Shown: positions 51,554 through 61,165, counted from the first letter of the stretch. The stretch: DNA of 64,000 nt from Haemophilus_D parainfluenzae_AD (GCF_001679325.1 NZ_LZMX01000026.1), one strand, 5' to 3'. The notes: generated by a model from the letters alone, not told the origin. Made by a program: numbers and translations.

Positions 51554-51644
51554 ACGGGCTAGTGCCATAATTCGGTGACTAAATTCATTTCAACATTATA
51601 GCGATTCTGCGTTAAAATCCTTTTTATTTTTTTATCTACAAGCC

Positions 51645-52619
51645 ATGCAAACATTTATTCAGCAAGCTAATACTTATGGTGCATTACGCCAACCTTTTTT
51701 CTTCTTAATTGATTTTGAACAGAAGAAACCGCTTATTTGTTCTTTTGATGAAAGCGCTGAAAAAGGGCTGATTTGGGATATTCAAGGCGTAAAAAATATC
51801 ACTGAAAATCAACCGCACTTTGCTTTGTCTATCATTGATAAAAAACCCATTACATTACATCAATATGAACAAGGATTTCATCTTGTTCAACACGAATTAC
51901 AAAAAGGTAATTCCTATTTACTCAATCTCACTTATCCTACCGAAATCAAATTAAATGGGGATTTAATCCAAATTTTCCATTCAGTTGAGGCGCCTTATAA
52001 ATTACTTTTTAAGGAGCAATTTGTCTGCTTTTCACCTGAATCCTTTGTGCAAATTCGACAAAACAAAATTTACACCTATCCTATGAAAGGAACGATTGAT
52101 GCGAGCCAGCCTAATGCCAAAGCTAATTTGTTAAAGGATGAAAAAGAGCAACGAGAACATTACACCATTGTCGATTTAATGCGTAATGATCTTGCAATGG
52201 TTGCCAAAAATATCAAAGTATCTCGTTTTCGCTACATCGATAGTATTTACACAGAACAAGGCGAAATACTACAAACCAGTTCAGAAATTTACGGTGAATT
52301 AGAAGATAATTGGCAAAATAAAATTGGCTCAATATTAGCCACACTTTTACCTGCAGGCTCAATCAGCGGAGCGCCTAAAGAAAAAACGGTTTCCATTATC
52401 CAACAAGCTGAAAAGCAAGAACGAGGTTATTACACAGGAATTTTCGGTATTTTTGATGGCGAAAACCTAAATAGTGCCGTCGCAATTCGCTTTATTGAAC
52501 AAAGAGGTGATAAATTTTATTTTCGTAGTGGTGGTGGCATTACCATTCAAAGCCAACTTGAAGACGAATATCAAGAGCAGATTGCCAAAGTTTACCTTCC
52601 AATCCAAAAGGAAAAGTAA
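51645..52619 (+). CDS. pabB: Aminodeoxychorismate synthase component I (PabB)
   Basis: Chorismate-binding enzyme that aminates chorismate for folate synthesis. Signature segments are FSPESFVQIRQNKIYTYPMK with TIDASQ, EHYTIVDLMRNDLAMVAKNI, LLPAGSISGAPKEKTVSIIQ and GYYTGIFGIFDGENLNSAVA. At 324 residues it lacks much of the N-terminal tryptophan-pocket domain of ~450-residue PabB and resembles the short PabB form. The stop overlaps the pabC start (TAATG), and AAGCC rather than a strong site precedes its ATG. Confidence 0.93.
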   Translation: MQTFIQQANTYGALRQPFFFLIDFEQKKPLICSFDESAEKGLIWDIQGVKNITENQPHFALSIIDKKPITLHQYEQGFHLVQHELQKGNSYLLNLTYPTEIKLNGDLIQIFHSVEAPYKLLFKEQFVCFSPESFVQIRQNKIYTYPMKGTIDASQPNAKANLLKDEKEQREHYTIVDLMRNDLAMVAKNIKVSRFRYIDSIYTEQGEILQTSSEIYGELEDNWQNKIGSILATLLPAGSISGAPKEKTVSIIQQAEKQERGYYTGIFGIFDGENLNSAVAIRFIEQRGDKFYFRSGGGITIQSQLEDEYQEQIAKVYLPIQKEK

Positions 52620-53185
52620 TGTTCCCTTTATTTGAAACCATCGCCATTGAAAATGGCAAAATTAAAAATATTGCTCTGCATCAAGCACGCTATGAGCATA
52701 GCCTTATCACTTATTATGGAAAAAGTGAGATCACTTTTTTTAATCTTTTAGATCTAATTCAAGTACCTAAGAAGCTACATAATAAGCTTGTTCGCTGTCG
52801 AATTGACTACAACGCTCATCAAACCAAAATTTCATACCTTGAATATACACCTAAAACACATCGTGTATTCAAGCCCATAGTCTGTAATGAAATTGATTAT
52901 TCACTCAAATATGCCGATCGTGAACTTATCAATACCTTATTTGCACAAAAGGGAGAGGCTGATGAAATCATTATTATTAAAGATAGCTTTGTGACAGACT
53001 GCTCTATTGGCAATCTAGCCTTTAGAAAAGGGACTCAATGGTTCACACCGAATACCCCTTTATTAAAAGGCACACAAAGGGAATATTTACTACAATCCGG
53101 TCAACTTCAAGAAATTGAAATTAGACTAGAACAACTTGAGAAGTTTGACGAAATTCGAGTTATTAATGCATTGAATGAACTATAA
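52619..53185 (+). CDS. pabC: Aminodeoxychorismate lyase-like class IV aminotransferase (PabC)
   Basis: PLP-dependent lyase that would release p-aminobenzoate from aminodeoxychorismate. At 188 residues it is shorter than ~270-residue PabC. The opening PLFETIAIENGKIKNIALHQ and the PLP-binding region DYSLKYADRELINTL (Lys) are conserved, as are DEIIIIKDSFVTDCSIGNLA and GTQWFTPNTPLLKGTQREYL. It is translationally coupled to pabB, completing a PabABC set. Function follows from context and fold. Confidence 0.85.
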   Translation: MFPLFETIAIENGKIKNIALHQARYEHSLITYYGKSEITFFNLLDLIQVPKKLHNKLVRCRIDYNAHQTKISYLEYTPKTHRVFKPIVCNEIDYSLKYADRELINTLFAQKGEADEIIIIKDSFVTDCSIGNLAFRKGTQWFTPNTPLLKGTQREYLLQSGQLQEIEIRLEQLEKFDEIRVINALNEL

Positions 53186-53208
53186 AAAGCCCATTCATTT
53201 GCCTCATT

Positions 53209-54885
53209 TTACTTGACTAAATCCAACATCTCTTGTGCATTCGCTAAAGCAAGATCCGTAATTTCACTGCCACCGAGTAATCTTGCAAGGGCAGGAACGC
53301 GTTCTTCTTGAGAAAGTGCGGTCATTTTGGTTTCTGTTTTATCATCAACGGTAAATTTCTCAACATTAAATTGATGATGCCCATGACACGCCACTTGTGG
53401 TAAATGGGTCACACACAGTACTTGGCACTTATCGCCTAATTGACGCAACAATTTACCCACTACACTCGCTGTTTTACCACTAATACCGACATCAACTTCA
53501 TCAAAGATCAGCGTTGGAATCGATGATTGATCGGACGTTAATACTTGAATAGCTAATGAAATACGAGACAACTCACCACCTGATGCCACTTTTGCTAGCG
53601 GTTGTGCTTGTTGTCCTAGATTACTGCGTAAAGTAAAGACAATATTATCTGCCCCATTTGCCGTAACTTTCGTTAAATCTGAATTCACTTCAATGAAAAA
53701 CTCGGCATTCTCCATTGCAAGCCCTTTAATGGAATGCGTCACTTGTTGGGCTAATTTCTCTGCAGCTTGGCAACGGCTTTCATGTAATTGTTTTGCCGTA
53801 TTTTGCATTTTCTCAAAGGCGGCTTTTTCTTCTAGAATCAGGCGTTCTTCACTTTCTGAAAAATCTAAAAGTGCGGTCAATTCTGCTTTTAATTTTTGAT
53901 GCCACTCCACCAACTCTTCAGGTTTGACATTATGCTTTCGCGCAAGTTGTAAAGCTTGTCCTAAACGTTGCTCAATCTCTTGTAGTAGCATCGGATCTTG
54001 CTCAATATGAGAAGCAAGATGTTGAACTTCACTTGTCGCCTCTTGCACTTGGATGAGTGCATCATTCAACATTGTTTGAACGGAAGCATATCGAGGATCT
54101 AACTCACTTAATTCATCAATATACTGTGTCGCACGATAAAGCATAGAATCAATGCTCACTGTTTCATTTTCACTGAGTAGCTGTAAGGCTGATTGAGATA
54201 ATTGTGTCAATTGTTCGCTATTTGATAGACGACGTTGATCCTCTTCCAATTCTAAATATTCATTTGGACGAAGTGCAAACTCATCCAACTCTTCTACCTG
54301 ATATTGTAAAAGTTGTTTCTTCGCTTCATTTTCGGCAACTTTTTGTTGGAAATTTTTAACTTGCGTTTGAAGATTTTTCCATGCTCGATAATCTTCTCGC
54401 ATTTGTGCGAGCAAATCATGGTGATGTGCAAATGAATCGACTAACTGAAGCTGATAGTCATTTTTCAATAATAATTGTGAAGCGTGCTGCCCATTAATAT
54501 GAATAAGATATTGACCAATTTCTTTTAATTGAGAAGCCGATACAGGCGTGCTATTAATAAAGGCTTTAGAACGCCCATCTGCATTAATAACGCGGCGTAA
54601 AATACAATCGGAGGGATTATCAGGATCTTGCAATTCTTGCGCTTGCAACCATTGATAAGCAGGATTAGTTGGTTCAATAAAAAATGTGGCGCAGATTTCG
54701 GCTCTTTCCTGCCCTTCTCGAACCATAGACGTTTCAATACGCTGCCCCAAGCATAATCCCAACGCATCAATAGCAATGGATTTCCCTGCGCCGGTTTCCC
54801 CCGTGATCACAGACATTCCTTTCGCCAATTCAATCTCTAATTGACGAACAATTGCAAAATTATTGATGGTAAGTTGGGTTAGCAT
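53209..54885 (-). CDS. recN: DNA repair protein RecN
   Basis: SMC-like ATPase for double-strand-break repair and a classic SOS gene. Walker A is VITGETGAGKSIAIDALGLC, followed by two coiled-coil arms (about residues 155-350), the signature SGGELSRISLAIQVL and Walker B IPTLIFDEVDVGISG. 558 residues, normal. Uptake signals occur inside the gene (53313 and 53867). A LexA box lies just upstream. Confidence 0.97.
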   Translation of the reverse strand: MLTQLTINNFAIVRQLEIELAKGMSVITGETGAGKSIAIDALGLCLGQRIETSMVREGQERAEICATFFIEPTNPAYQWLQAQELQDPDNPSDCILRRVINADGRSKAFINSTPVSASQLKEIGQYLIHINGQHASQLLLKNDYQLQLVDSFAHHHDLLAQMREDYRAWKNLQTQVKNFQQKVAENEAKKQLLQYQVEELDEFALRPNEYLELEEDQRRLSNSEQLTQLSQSALQLLSENETVSIDSMLYRATQYIDELSELDPRYASVQTMLNDALIQVQEATSEVQHLASHIEQDPMLLQEIEQRLGQALQLARKHNVKPEELVEWHQKLKAELTALLDFSESEERLILEEKAAFEKMQNTAKQLHESRCQAAEKLAQQVTHSIKGLAMENAEFFIEVNSDLTKVTANGADNIVFTLRSNLGQQAQPLAKVASGGELSRISLAIQVLTSDQSSIPTLIFDEVDVGISGKTASVVGKLLRQLGDKCQVLCVTHLPQVACHGHHQFNVEKFTVDDKTETKMTALSQEERVPALARLLGGSEITDLALANAQEMLDLVK

Positions 54886-54921
54886 AAAAAATCTCCTTAA
54901 CTGTATATCTATATATTATAA

Positions 54922-54937
54922 CTGATATAATATACAG
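54922..54937 (-). promoter_or_regulatory. LexA (SOS) box upstream of recN
   Basis: On the minus strand CTGTATATTATATCAG (CTGT-N8-TCAG; consensus CTGT-N8-ACAG). A second weaker half-matching site (54901-54916) lies next to it, so recN may have two boxes as in E. coli. Confidence 0.78.
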
Positions 54938-54961
54938 TAAAGAGATTTTTAACTTTTTAGA

Positions 54962-55852
54962 TTAGAAATTTTTAAGCCAGCCTAATTTTGTGCTTAATAC
55001 ATTGTAATAATTATAATTTTTTAGATGTAATAAACGTAGCTTGTGCGGGCTTTTTTCAATATGAACGATATCATCAGGAGAAAAATCTAGCGCAATTTGA
55101 CTATCACAGCCCAACTCTAGCTGTGAAGTATTATGTTCAGCAAAGCGAATTGAGATTTTACTGTCTCCATCAATTACTAATGGTCGAGAAGAAAGTGTGT
55201 GCGGGAACATTGGCACAAGGGCAATTGCATTTAAATTTGGCGTTAAAATCGGGCCGCCAGCGGAAAGCGAATAAGCCGTTGAACCTGTTGGTGTGGAAAC
55301 AATCAAACCATCTGAACGTTGAGAAAAGGCAAATTTATCATTGATATAAACATGGAAATCAATCATGTGCGCAATTTTAGCGGGATGAATCACCGCCTCA
55401 TTTACGGCATTGCTACTGGAGATAATTTCTCCGTTTCGTTCAATTTTAGCTTCCAATAAAAAACGCTCTTCTACAAAAAATTCACCATGTTCTAAACACG
55501 CTTCGAGCTGTGCATAAGCATTTTTCGGGTCAATATCGGTCAAAAAGCCTAAGTTGCCTCGGTTAATACCAATCATTGGAATATTATATTTAGCCAAAAT
55601 ACGGGCACGCCCTAGCATATTGCCATCACCACCGATCACAATTACGAGTTGTACTTGCTCACCGATTTGTTCAACTGTCGCTAACACCTCTTCCGGTAAA
55701 CCAAATTTTTCTCCCACCTCTTTTTCGACTAAAACTTGATATCCTCTATCTTTCAGCCATTGATACAAGTTTTTATGCATTTGTAAATTAATATCGCGAC
55801 GTGGTTTTCCCATCAAGGCGATGGTTTTAAATGATTTAACTAATTCATCCAT
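54962..55852 (-). CDS. nadK: NAD kinase
   Basis: Phosphorylates NAD+ to NADP+. Start 55852 (MDELVKSFKTIALMGKPRRD) is preferred over an in-frame TTG 18 bases upstream. The catalytic VIVIGGDGNMLGRAR (GGDG motif with Asp) is followed by IGINRGNLGFLTD, the NAD-binding NEAVIHP and SDGLIVSTPTGSTAYSLSAG. 296 residues. It lies upstream of recN on the same strand but the LexA box separates them; grpE is divergent. Confidence 0.96.
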   Translation of the reverse strand: MDELVKSFKTIALMGKPRRDINLQMHKNLYQWLKDRGYQVLVEKEVGEKFGLPEEVLATVEQIGEQVQLVIVIGGDGNMLGRARILAKYNIPMIGINRGNLGFLTDIDPKNAYAQLEACLEHGEFFVEERFLLEAKIERNGEIISSSNAVNEAVIHPAKIAHMIDFHVYINDKFAFSQRSDGLIVSTPTGSTAYSLSAGGPILTPNLNAIALVPMFPHTLSSRPLVIDGDSKISIRFAEHNTSQLELGCDSQIALDFSPDDIVHIEKSPHKLRLLHLKNYNYYNVLSTKLGWLKNF

Positions 55853-55982
55853 AACTATGATTGCTCCCAAGTACAGACTTACTGATTTTTGACCGCACTT
55901 GAATTTAAAATTTTAGCCATTATATTACATAGCAATTCAGTTTTGCTAAAATAGCACTAATTTTTGATAAATGGAGAAAAAG

Positions 55983-56558
55983 ATGTCAGAACAAGCACAA
56001 AACTTAAATGAAAATGAAGAACTTGTTGAAGATGTTCAGCAAGAAACTACCTCAACGGAAGATCCGTTAGAAGAAGCGATCGCCCGCGTACAAGAGCTTG
56101 AAGAACAACTAAAAGCACAAGTGGAAGAAACCTCTAAAAAAGAGCAAGATTTATTGCTTCGCACGCGTGCTGAAATTGACAATATGCGCCGCCGCAGTGA
56201 ACAAGACATCGAAAAAGCACATAAATTTGCGCTCGAAAAATTCTCAAAAGACATTTTAAACACTATTGATAACTTAGAGCGTGCACTTGCAACGCCTGCC
56301 AATAAGGAAGATGAAAACATCAAAGCCCTATTTGATGGCGTCGAGCTGACTTTAAAAGAGTTACTCTCAACGGTTTCTCGCTTCGGTGTCGAACCTGTTG
56401 GTGCTGTGGGTGATACCTTTAATCCAGATCTTCACCAAGCTATCTCTATGCAACCAGCAGAAGGCTTTACAACGAATCAAATCACCACTGTGTTACAAAA
56501 AGGTTATACCTTAAATGGTCGAGTGATTCGCCCAGCCATGGTAATGGTTGCAGCTTAA
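55983..56558 (+). CDS. grpE: Nucleotide exchange factor GrpE
   Basis: Cochaperone that releases ADP from DnaK. Start 55983 (MSEQAQNLNE) has GGAG seven bases upstream; a frame beginning 12 bases earlier would start inside that site. There is an acidic N-terminus, a long coiled coil (residues ~30-95, LLLRTRAEIDNMRRRSEQDI), and the C-terminal beta domain with FNPDLHQAISMQPAEGFTTN and LNGRVIRPAMVMVA. 191 residues. DnaK and DnaJ are not in the window. Confidence 0.97.
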   Translation: MSEQAQNLNENEELVEDVQQETTSTEDPLEEAIARVQELEEQLKAQVEETSKKEQDLLLRTRAEIDNMRRRSEQDIEKAHKFALEKFSKDILNTIDNLERALATPANKEDENIKALFDGVELTLKELLSTVSRFGVEPVGAVGDTFNPDLHQAISMQPAEGFTTNQITTVLQKGYTLNGRVIRPAMVMVAA

Positions 56559-56581
56559 TTTCTTTTCTATAACTTAAAGAG

Positions 56582-56599
56582 CGGACGATTTTTCGTCCG
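56582..56599 (+). terminator. Terminator after grpE
   Basis: CGGACGA TTTT TCGTCCG followed by seven T residues. Confidence 0.93.
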
Positions 56600-56619
56600 T
56601 TTTTTTATTGCCCAAAACC

Positions 56620-56633
56620 TTGATTCAGATCAA
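56620..56633 (+). promoter_or_regulatory. FNR box upstream of nrdD
   Basis: TTGATTCAGATCAA is a perfect TTGAT-N4-ATCAA site 188 bp before the nrdD start, fitting anaerobic activation of the oxygen-sensitive reductase. Confidence 0.85.
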
Positions 56634-56736
56634 ATTATTAAAAAATAATTTGAGAATAATTATCAACAAAAACACTCTTTCCTCCCAGATTTAGCAAGGT
56701 TTCACCTTAATTTCAGCCATCAAAAAACAGCAAATA

Positions 56737-56784
56737 ACACTACATATTGTGTGTTGATCTATTAAATAAAACTATATATAGTGC
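56737..56784 (+). promoter_or_regulatory. Paired NrdR boxes upstream of nrdD
   Basis: Two 16-bp near-palindromes, ACACTACATATTGTGT (56737-56752) and AAACTATATATAGTGC (56769-56784), resemble the NrdR box. Their centres are 32 bp apart, three helical turns, the usual NrdR arrangement. Confidence 0.8.
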
Positions 56785-56821
56785 TTTCGTTTTTTAAGTT
56801 AGCCTATATAGGAGTCATAAA

Positions 56822-58948
56822 ATGAATGCTTTCTTCGTGATTAAGCGTGATGGTTCACGAATTGGGTTTGACCTACAACGTATTACTAATGCAATTAGAA
56901 AAGCGGCAAGTGCGGTCAATATTGTTGATGAAATGTATATCCATGATCTGAGCCAGCGAATTAATACCGAGATTTTTAGTCACTATCAGCATGAAATTGA
57001 TATCAACCAGATTCAAAAAATCGTTGAAGATCACTTAATGACAAGCAAGTATCCCAAAATTGCACGTGCCTATATTGAATATCGTCACGATCGTGATCTT
57101 GCTCGTGAAAAACGCAGCCAATTAACCAAAGAAATTGAAGGGCTGATTGAACAAAGCAACGTGGAATTGCTTAATGAAAATGCGAATAAAGATGCGAAAG
57201 TGATCCCTACCCAGCGTGATTTACTGGCAGGTATTGTGGCCAAACATTATGCCAAACGTCACATTCTGCCAAGAGATGTTGTTGAAGCCCATGAAAAAGG
57301 CGAAATCCATTATCACGACTTAGACTACGCGCCATTTTTCCCGATGTTCAACTGCATGCTGGTTGATCTAAAAGGCATGCTTTCGCATGGCTTTAAAATG
57401 GGTAATGCCGAAATTGAACCGCCTAAATCTATCGGCACAGCAACAGCAGTTACCGCACAAATTATTGCTCAAGTCGCTAGCCATATTTATGGCGGTACAA
57501 CCATTAATCGCATTGATGAAGTCCTTGCACCTTATGTTCAACTCAGTTTTGAAAAACATTTGAAAAACGCTGCACAATGGCAAATTCCGGATGCGGAAGG
57601 TTATGCAAAAGCGCTAATTGAAAAAGAATGTTTTGATGCGTTTCAATCCCTTGAATATGAAGTTAACACGCTCCATACGTCCAATGGTCAAACGCCGTTT
57701 GTTACCTTTGGTTTTGGTTTAGGTACAAGTTGGCAAGAACGTTTAATTCAACAGTCGATTTTGAAAAATCGTATTCGTGGCTTGGGTAAAAATCACAAAA
57801 CGCCAGTCTTCCCTAAACTGGTCTTTACCATTAAAAAAGGCGTGAACCAAAACGAACAAGATCCAAACTATGACATTAAAAAACTGGCATTAGAATGTGC
57901 ATCAAAACGCATGTATCCGGATATTTTAAACTATGATCAAGTGGTTAAAGTCACTGGCTCATTCAAAGCTCCAATGGGTTGTCGTAGCTTCTTGGGAGCC
58001 TATGAAGAAAACGGTCATGAAGTGCATGATGGGCGCAATAATTTAGGCGTGGTGAGTTTGAATTTGCCTCGTATTGCTCTTGAAGCACAAGGAGATGAAG
58101 AAAAATTCTACCGCACTTTAGATGAACGCTTAGCCCTTGCGAAGAAAGCCTTGCTTACCCGTATTGCTCGCTTAGAAAATACCAAAGCTCGTGTCGCGCC
58201 AATTCTCTATATGGAAGGTGCGTGTGGCGTTCGATTAAACGCTGATGATAAGGTCGCGGATATTTTCAAAAATGGCCGAGCATCAATTTCTTTAGGCTAT
58301 ATTGGCATTCACGAAACCATCAATGCACTGTATAAACAAGGGCATATTTTTGACGATGAACAACTACGCGAAAAAGGCATCGCAATTGTGCTTCGTTTAA
58401 GCGAAGCGGTCAAACAATGGCAGAAAGAAACGGGTTATGCATTTAGCCTTTATTCCACACCAAGTGAAAACTTGTGCGATCGCTTCTGCCGTTTAGATAC
58501 CAAACAATTTGGTGTCATTGAAGGCGTTACCGATAAAGGCTACTACACTAACAGCTATCACTTAGATGTAGAGAAAAAAGTGAATCCATACGATAAATTA
58601 GACTTTGAAATGCCTTATCCTGAATTAGCGAGTGGCGGCTTTATCTGTTATGGCGAATACCCTAACATTCAACATAACCTGAAAGCACTCGAAGATGTAT
58701 GGGATTATAGCTATGATCGCGTGCCTTATTACGGCACCAACACGCCAATTGATGAATGTTACGAATGTGGTTTCACAGGAGAATTTAATTGCACAAGTAA
58801 AGGTTTTGTCTGCCCGAAATGCGGTAATCATGACAGTGCAAAAGTCTCTGTAACCCGACGGGTTTGTGGTTATCTCGGCAGCCCTGATGCTCGTCCATTC
58901 AATGCGGGCAAGCAGGAAGAAGTAAAACGTCGAGTAAAACACCTATAA
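56822..58948 (+). CDS. nrdD: Anaerobic ribonucleoside-triphosphate reductase
   Basis: Class III glycyl-radical reductase that makes dNTPs without oxygen. An ATP-cone domain (residues 1 to ~95, FFVIKRDGSRIGFDLQRITN) regulates activity. The 10-strand barrel has the substrate Cys in GAPMGCRSFLG-type and MEGACGVRLNADDK segments. The C-terminal zinc site has CYECGFTGEFNC and CPKCGN, followed by the glycyl radical region RRVCGYLGSPDARPFNAGK. 708 residues. The activase gene nrdG is not adjacent. FNR and NrdR sites precede it. Confidence 0.97.
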   Translation: MNAFFVIKRDGSRIGFDLQRITNAIRKAASAVNIVDEMYIHDLSQRINTEIFSHYQHEIDINQIQKIVEDHLMTSKYPKIARAYIEYRHDRDLAREKRSQLTKEIEGLIEQSNVELLNENANKDAKVIPTQRDLLAGIVAKHYAKRHILPRDVVEAHEKGEIHYHDLDYAPFFPMFNCMLVDLKGMLSHGFKMGNAEIEPPKSIGTATAVTAQIIAQVASHIYGGTTINRIDEVLAPYVQLSFEKHLKNAAQWQIPDAEGYAKALIEKECFDAFQSLEYEVNTLHTSNGQTPFVTFGFGLGTSWQERLIQQSILKNRIRGLGKNHKTPVFPKLVFTIKKGVNQNEQDPNYDIKKLALECASKRMYPDILNYDQVVKVTGSFKAPMGCRSFLGAYEENGHEVHDGRNNLGVVSLNLPRIALEAQGDEEKFYRTLDERLALAKKALLTRIARLENTKARVAPILYMEGACGVRLNADDKVADIFKNGRASISLGYIGIHETINALYKQGHIFDDEQLREKGIAIVLRLSEAVKQWQKETGYAFSLYSTPSENLCDRFCRLDTKQFGVIEGVTDKGYYTNSYHLDVEKKVNPYDKLDFEMPYPELASGGFICYGEYPNIQHNLKALEDVWDYSYDRVPYYGTNTPIDECYECGFTGEFNCTSKGFVCPKCGNHDSAKVSVTRRVCGYLGSPDARPFNAGKQEEVKRRVKHL

Positions 58949-58969
58949 TGTCACGACATTGATTATGAT

Positions 58970-58998
58970 AAAATAGCTCATCAAAAGTGAGCTATTTT
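58970..58998 (+). terminator. Terminator after nrdD
   Basis: AAAATAGCTCA (58970-58980) and TGAGCTATTTT (58988-58998), loop of 7. Confidence 0.88.
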
Positions 58999-59022
58999 TA
59001 TTTCAATAAAGAAGGAAATACC

Positions 59023-59604
59023 ATGCCAACACTTGCTCAGATTACCCAATCCATCATGCAAGATCCCGATAATCAATCCTTTACCGCAAAGAGTATCGAA
59101 CCGCTTTTTGCCGCGCCAACTACCGCTCGTATTAATATTGTCGGACAAGCACCTGGAGTTAAAGCCCAAGAAAGTCGTTTATACTGGAATGATAAAAGCG
59201 GTGATCGCCTGCGTGAATGGCTGGGCGTGGATCGTGATACCTTTTATCACTCGGGTATGTTTGCAGTTATTCCAATGGATTTTTATTACCCAGGCAAAGG
59301 CAAATCGGGTGATTTACCGCCACGCAAAGGCTTTGCAGAAAAATGGCATGTGCCAATTTTAGCAAACTTACCCAATATCGAGCTCACCATTCTTATCGGG
59401 CAATATGCACAAAAATATTATTTACCAGAAAATGAGCTTAATGTGACTGAAACGGTTCGCCATTTCCGTGATTTTCTCCCTCACTTTCTCCCTCTCGTTC
59501 ACCCTTCTCCACGCAACCAAATTTGGCTCAAGAAAAATCCATGGTTTGAACAAGAGATAGTTCCAACATTACAAAAGCAAGTGAAAGCGATTTTATCTCG
59601 TTAA
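59023..59604 (+). CDS. Uracil-DNA glycosylase superfamily protein
   Basis: A 193-residue protein with a UDG fold: INIVGQAPGVKAQESRLYWN (motif A-like GQAPG), then AVIPMDFYYPGKGKSGDLPP and the terminal motif HPSPRNQIWLKKNPWFEQEI. The ATG at 59023 (MPTLAQITQS) follows GAAGGA; a longer frame overlaps the nrdD terminator. The family includes proteins annotated only as UDG-like, and activity on uracil DNA is unproven. It stands alone between nrdD and a transporter, with a strong terminator on each side. Confidence 0.85.
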   Translation: MPTLAQITQSIMQDPDNQSFTAKSIEPLFAAPTTARINIVGQAPGVKAQESRLYWNDKSGDRLREWLGVDRDTFYHSGMFAVIPMDFYYPGKGKSGDLPPRKGFAEKWHVPILANLPNIELTILIGQYAQKYYLPENELNVTETVRHFRDFLPHFLPLVHPSPRNQIWLKKNPWFEQEIVPTLQKQVKAILSR

Positions 59605-59621
59605 ACAAATATTCCACGAAT

Positions 59622-59661
59622 AAAGTGCGGTCAAAAATCAGGAGGTTTTTGACCGCACTTT
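59622..59661 (+). terminator. Uptake-signal-pair terminator after UDG-like gene
   Basis: Perfect 16-bp arms AAAGTGCGGTCAAAAA (59622-59637) and complement (59646-59661), loop of 8. Confidence 0.88.
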
Positions 59662-59753
59662 GCTTTAATACTAATCAATTTTTAGTATGCATTATTTTCT
59701 GGTTAATTACTCTTGTGCTACAATCAGCGGCCATAAAAAATATAAGGAAAAAT

Positions 59754-61151
59754 ATGCAATCAATACCTGTTACCAAGTCTCAACGAAAAGCATGGAATAA
59801 ACAAACTATTATATTCCTTTCTGATGTCGTGCTCTTTTTTATTTTACTTAATACCCTTCCTTTTGAACCTGCGGCAAATAAAGGATTATCTTTACTCGCA
59901 TTTGTAGCCATTTTATGGCTTACCGAAGCCGTCAGTGTAACGATCACTGCATTGTTCGTGCCCATTTTATCTGTCCTGTTAGGATTGGCTAATAGTCGTG
60001 AAGCGCTTGTTGCCTTTGCGGATCCGACCATTTTCTTATTCTTTGGTGGTTTTGCCCTTGCTACTGCATTAAATGTGCAAAAAATTGACAAAATGATTTC
60101 GAATAAAATCATGCAATTAGCGAAAGGTCGTCTCTTTGTTGCGGTGCTTTACCTCTTCTTAGCAACGGCATTTTTATCCATGTGGATGAGTAATACCGCT
60201 ACTGCGGCGATGATGATCCCGCTTTCAATGACCATTTTAAGTCAGTTAGACCGTAATAAAGATCATAATACTTATGTATTCGTGTTATTAGGGATTGCCT
60301 ATAGTGCCACCATTGGAGGAATGGGAACACTCGTAGGAAGCCCACCTAATGCCATAGCCGCCTCTCAACTTCATTTAGGTTTTGCTGACTGGTTAATGTA
60401 TGGCACGCCAGTGATGTTAATTTTATTCCCGCTTATTATTGGTTGGTTATATCTTGTATTTAAACCCAAATTAGGCCTTCATTTTGCTGCTGAATTTGAA
60501 AAAATTCACATGACCAAACAACGTGTTTTAACGTTGATTATTTTTATCACCGTAGCGATTCTTTGGATTTTTGGTGGGTACCTCAACCCAATTATTTCTC
60601 AATCATTGGGTTTACCAAAACCAATTGGCAGTTTTGACAGTATGGTTGCACTCTCCGCTGCGATTGTCATTTGTGTAACCGGGATCGCAAGTTGGAAAGA
60701 AGTACAAGAAAATACAGAATGGGGTGTACTGTTCCTTTTTGGTGGCGGTTTAACCTTAAGCTCAGTATTGACTCAATCTGGCGCAAGCAAAATCATGGCA
60801 GATGGCATTGTCTTCATCATTGAAGGAGGCCACTACTATGTGATGGCATTAATTATTGCAGCCTTTATTGTCTGCTTGACTGAATTTACATCAAACACAG
60901 CAAGCGCAGCCTTACTCGTCCCAATCTTTATTTCTATCGCACAAGCCCTGAATATACCACCGCTTGGTTTTGCGATGATTATCGGCCTAGGGGCATCTTG
61001 TGCCTTTATGATGCCGGTCGGTACACCACCGAATGCGATTGTGTACTCAACAGGTTTTGTTAAACAATCAGAAATGATCCGCGTGGGTAAATTTATTGAT
61101 TTAACCTGTATGGTCATTATTGCAACCATTGCTTATCTGTTCTGGATGTAG
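59754..61151 (+). CDS. DASS-family (SLC13) anion:sodium symporter
   Basis: Inner-membrane carrier of the divalent anion/sodium symporter family, which takes up di- or tricarboxylates or sulfate. The start at 59754 (MQSIPVTKSQRKAW) has AAGGAA upstream; a longer frame runs through the upstream terminator. Both family SNT motifs are present, SMWMSNTATAAMMIPLS and TEFTSNTASAALLVPIF. Each is followed by a PPNA element (LVGSPPNAIAAS and PVGTPPNAIVYS), as in the VcINDY fold. 465 residues, about 11-12 helices. Substrate not determined. Confidence 0.92.
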   Translation: MQSIPVTKSQRKAWNKQTIIFLSDVVLFFILLNTLPFEPAANKGLSLLAFVAILWLTEAVSVTITALFVPILSVLLGLANSREALVAFADPTIFLFFGGFALATALNVQKIDKMISNKIMQLAKGRLFVAVLYLFLATAFLSMWMSNTATAAMMIPLSMTILSQLDRNKDHNTYVFVLLGIAYSATIGGMGTLVGSPPNAIAASQLHLGFADWLMYGTPVMLILFPLIIGWLYLVFKPKLGLHFAAEFEKIHMTKQRVLTLIIFITVAILWIFGGYLNPIISQSLGLPKPIGSFDSMVALSAAIVICVTGIASWKEVQENTEWGVLFLFGGGLTLSSVLTQSGASKIMADGIVFIIEGGHYYVMALIIAAFIVCLTEFTSNTASAALLVPIFISIAQALNIPPLGFAMIIGLGASCAFMMPVGTPPNAIVYSTGFVKQSEMIRVGKFIDLTCMVIIATIAYLFWM

Positions 61152-61165
61152 CCTTTAAATTAAAC

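Noticed and set aside
55898..55924. Sigma-32-like promoter before grpE (CTTGAA then GCCATTAT)
   Set aside because: The spacing is short for a heat-shock promoter, the -10 is incomplete, and the CTTGA part is shared with an uptake signal, so it is not supported as a promoter.
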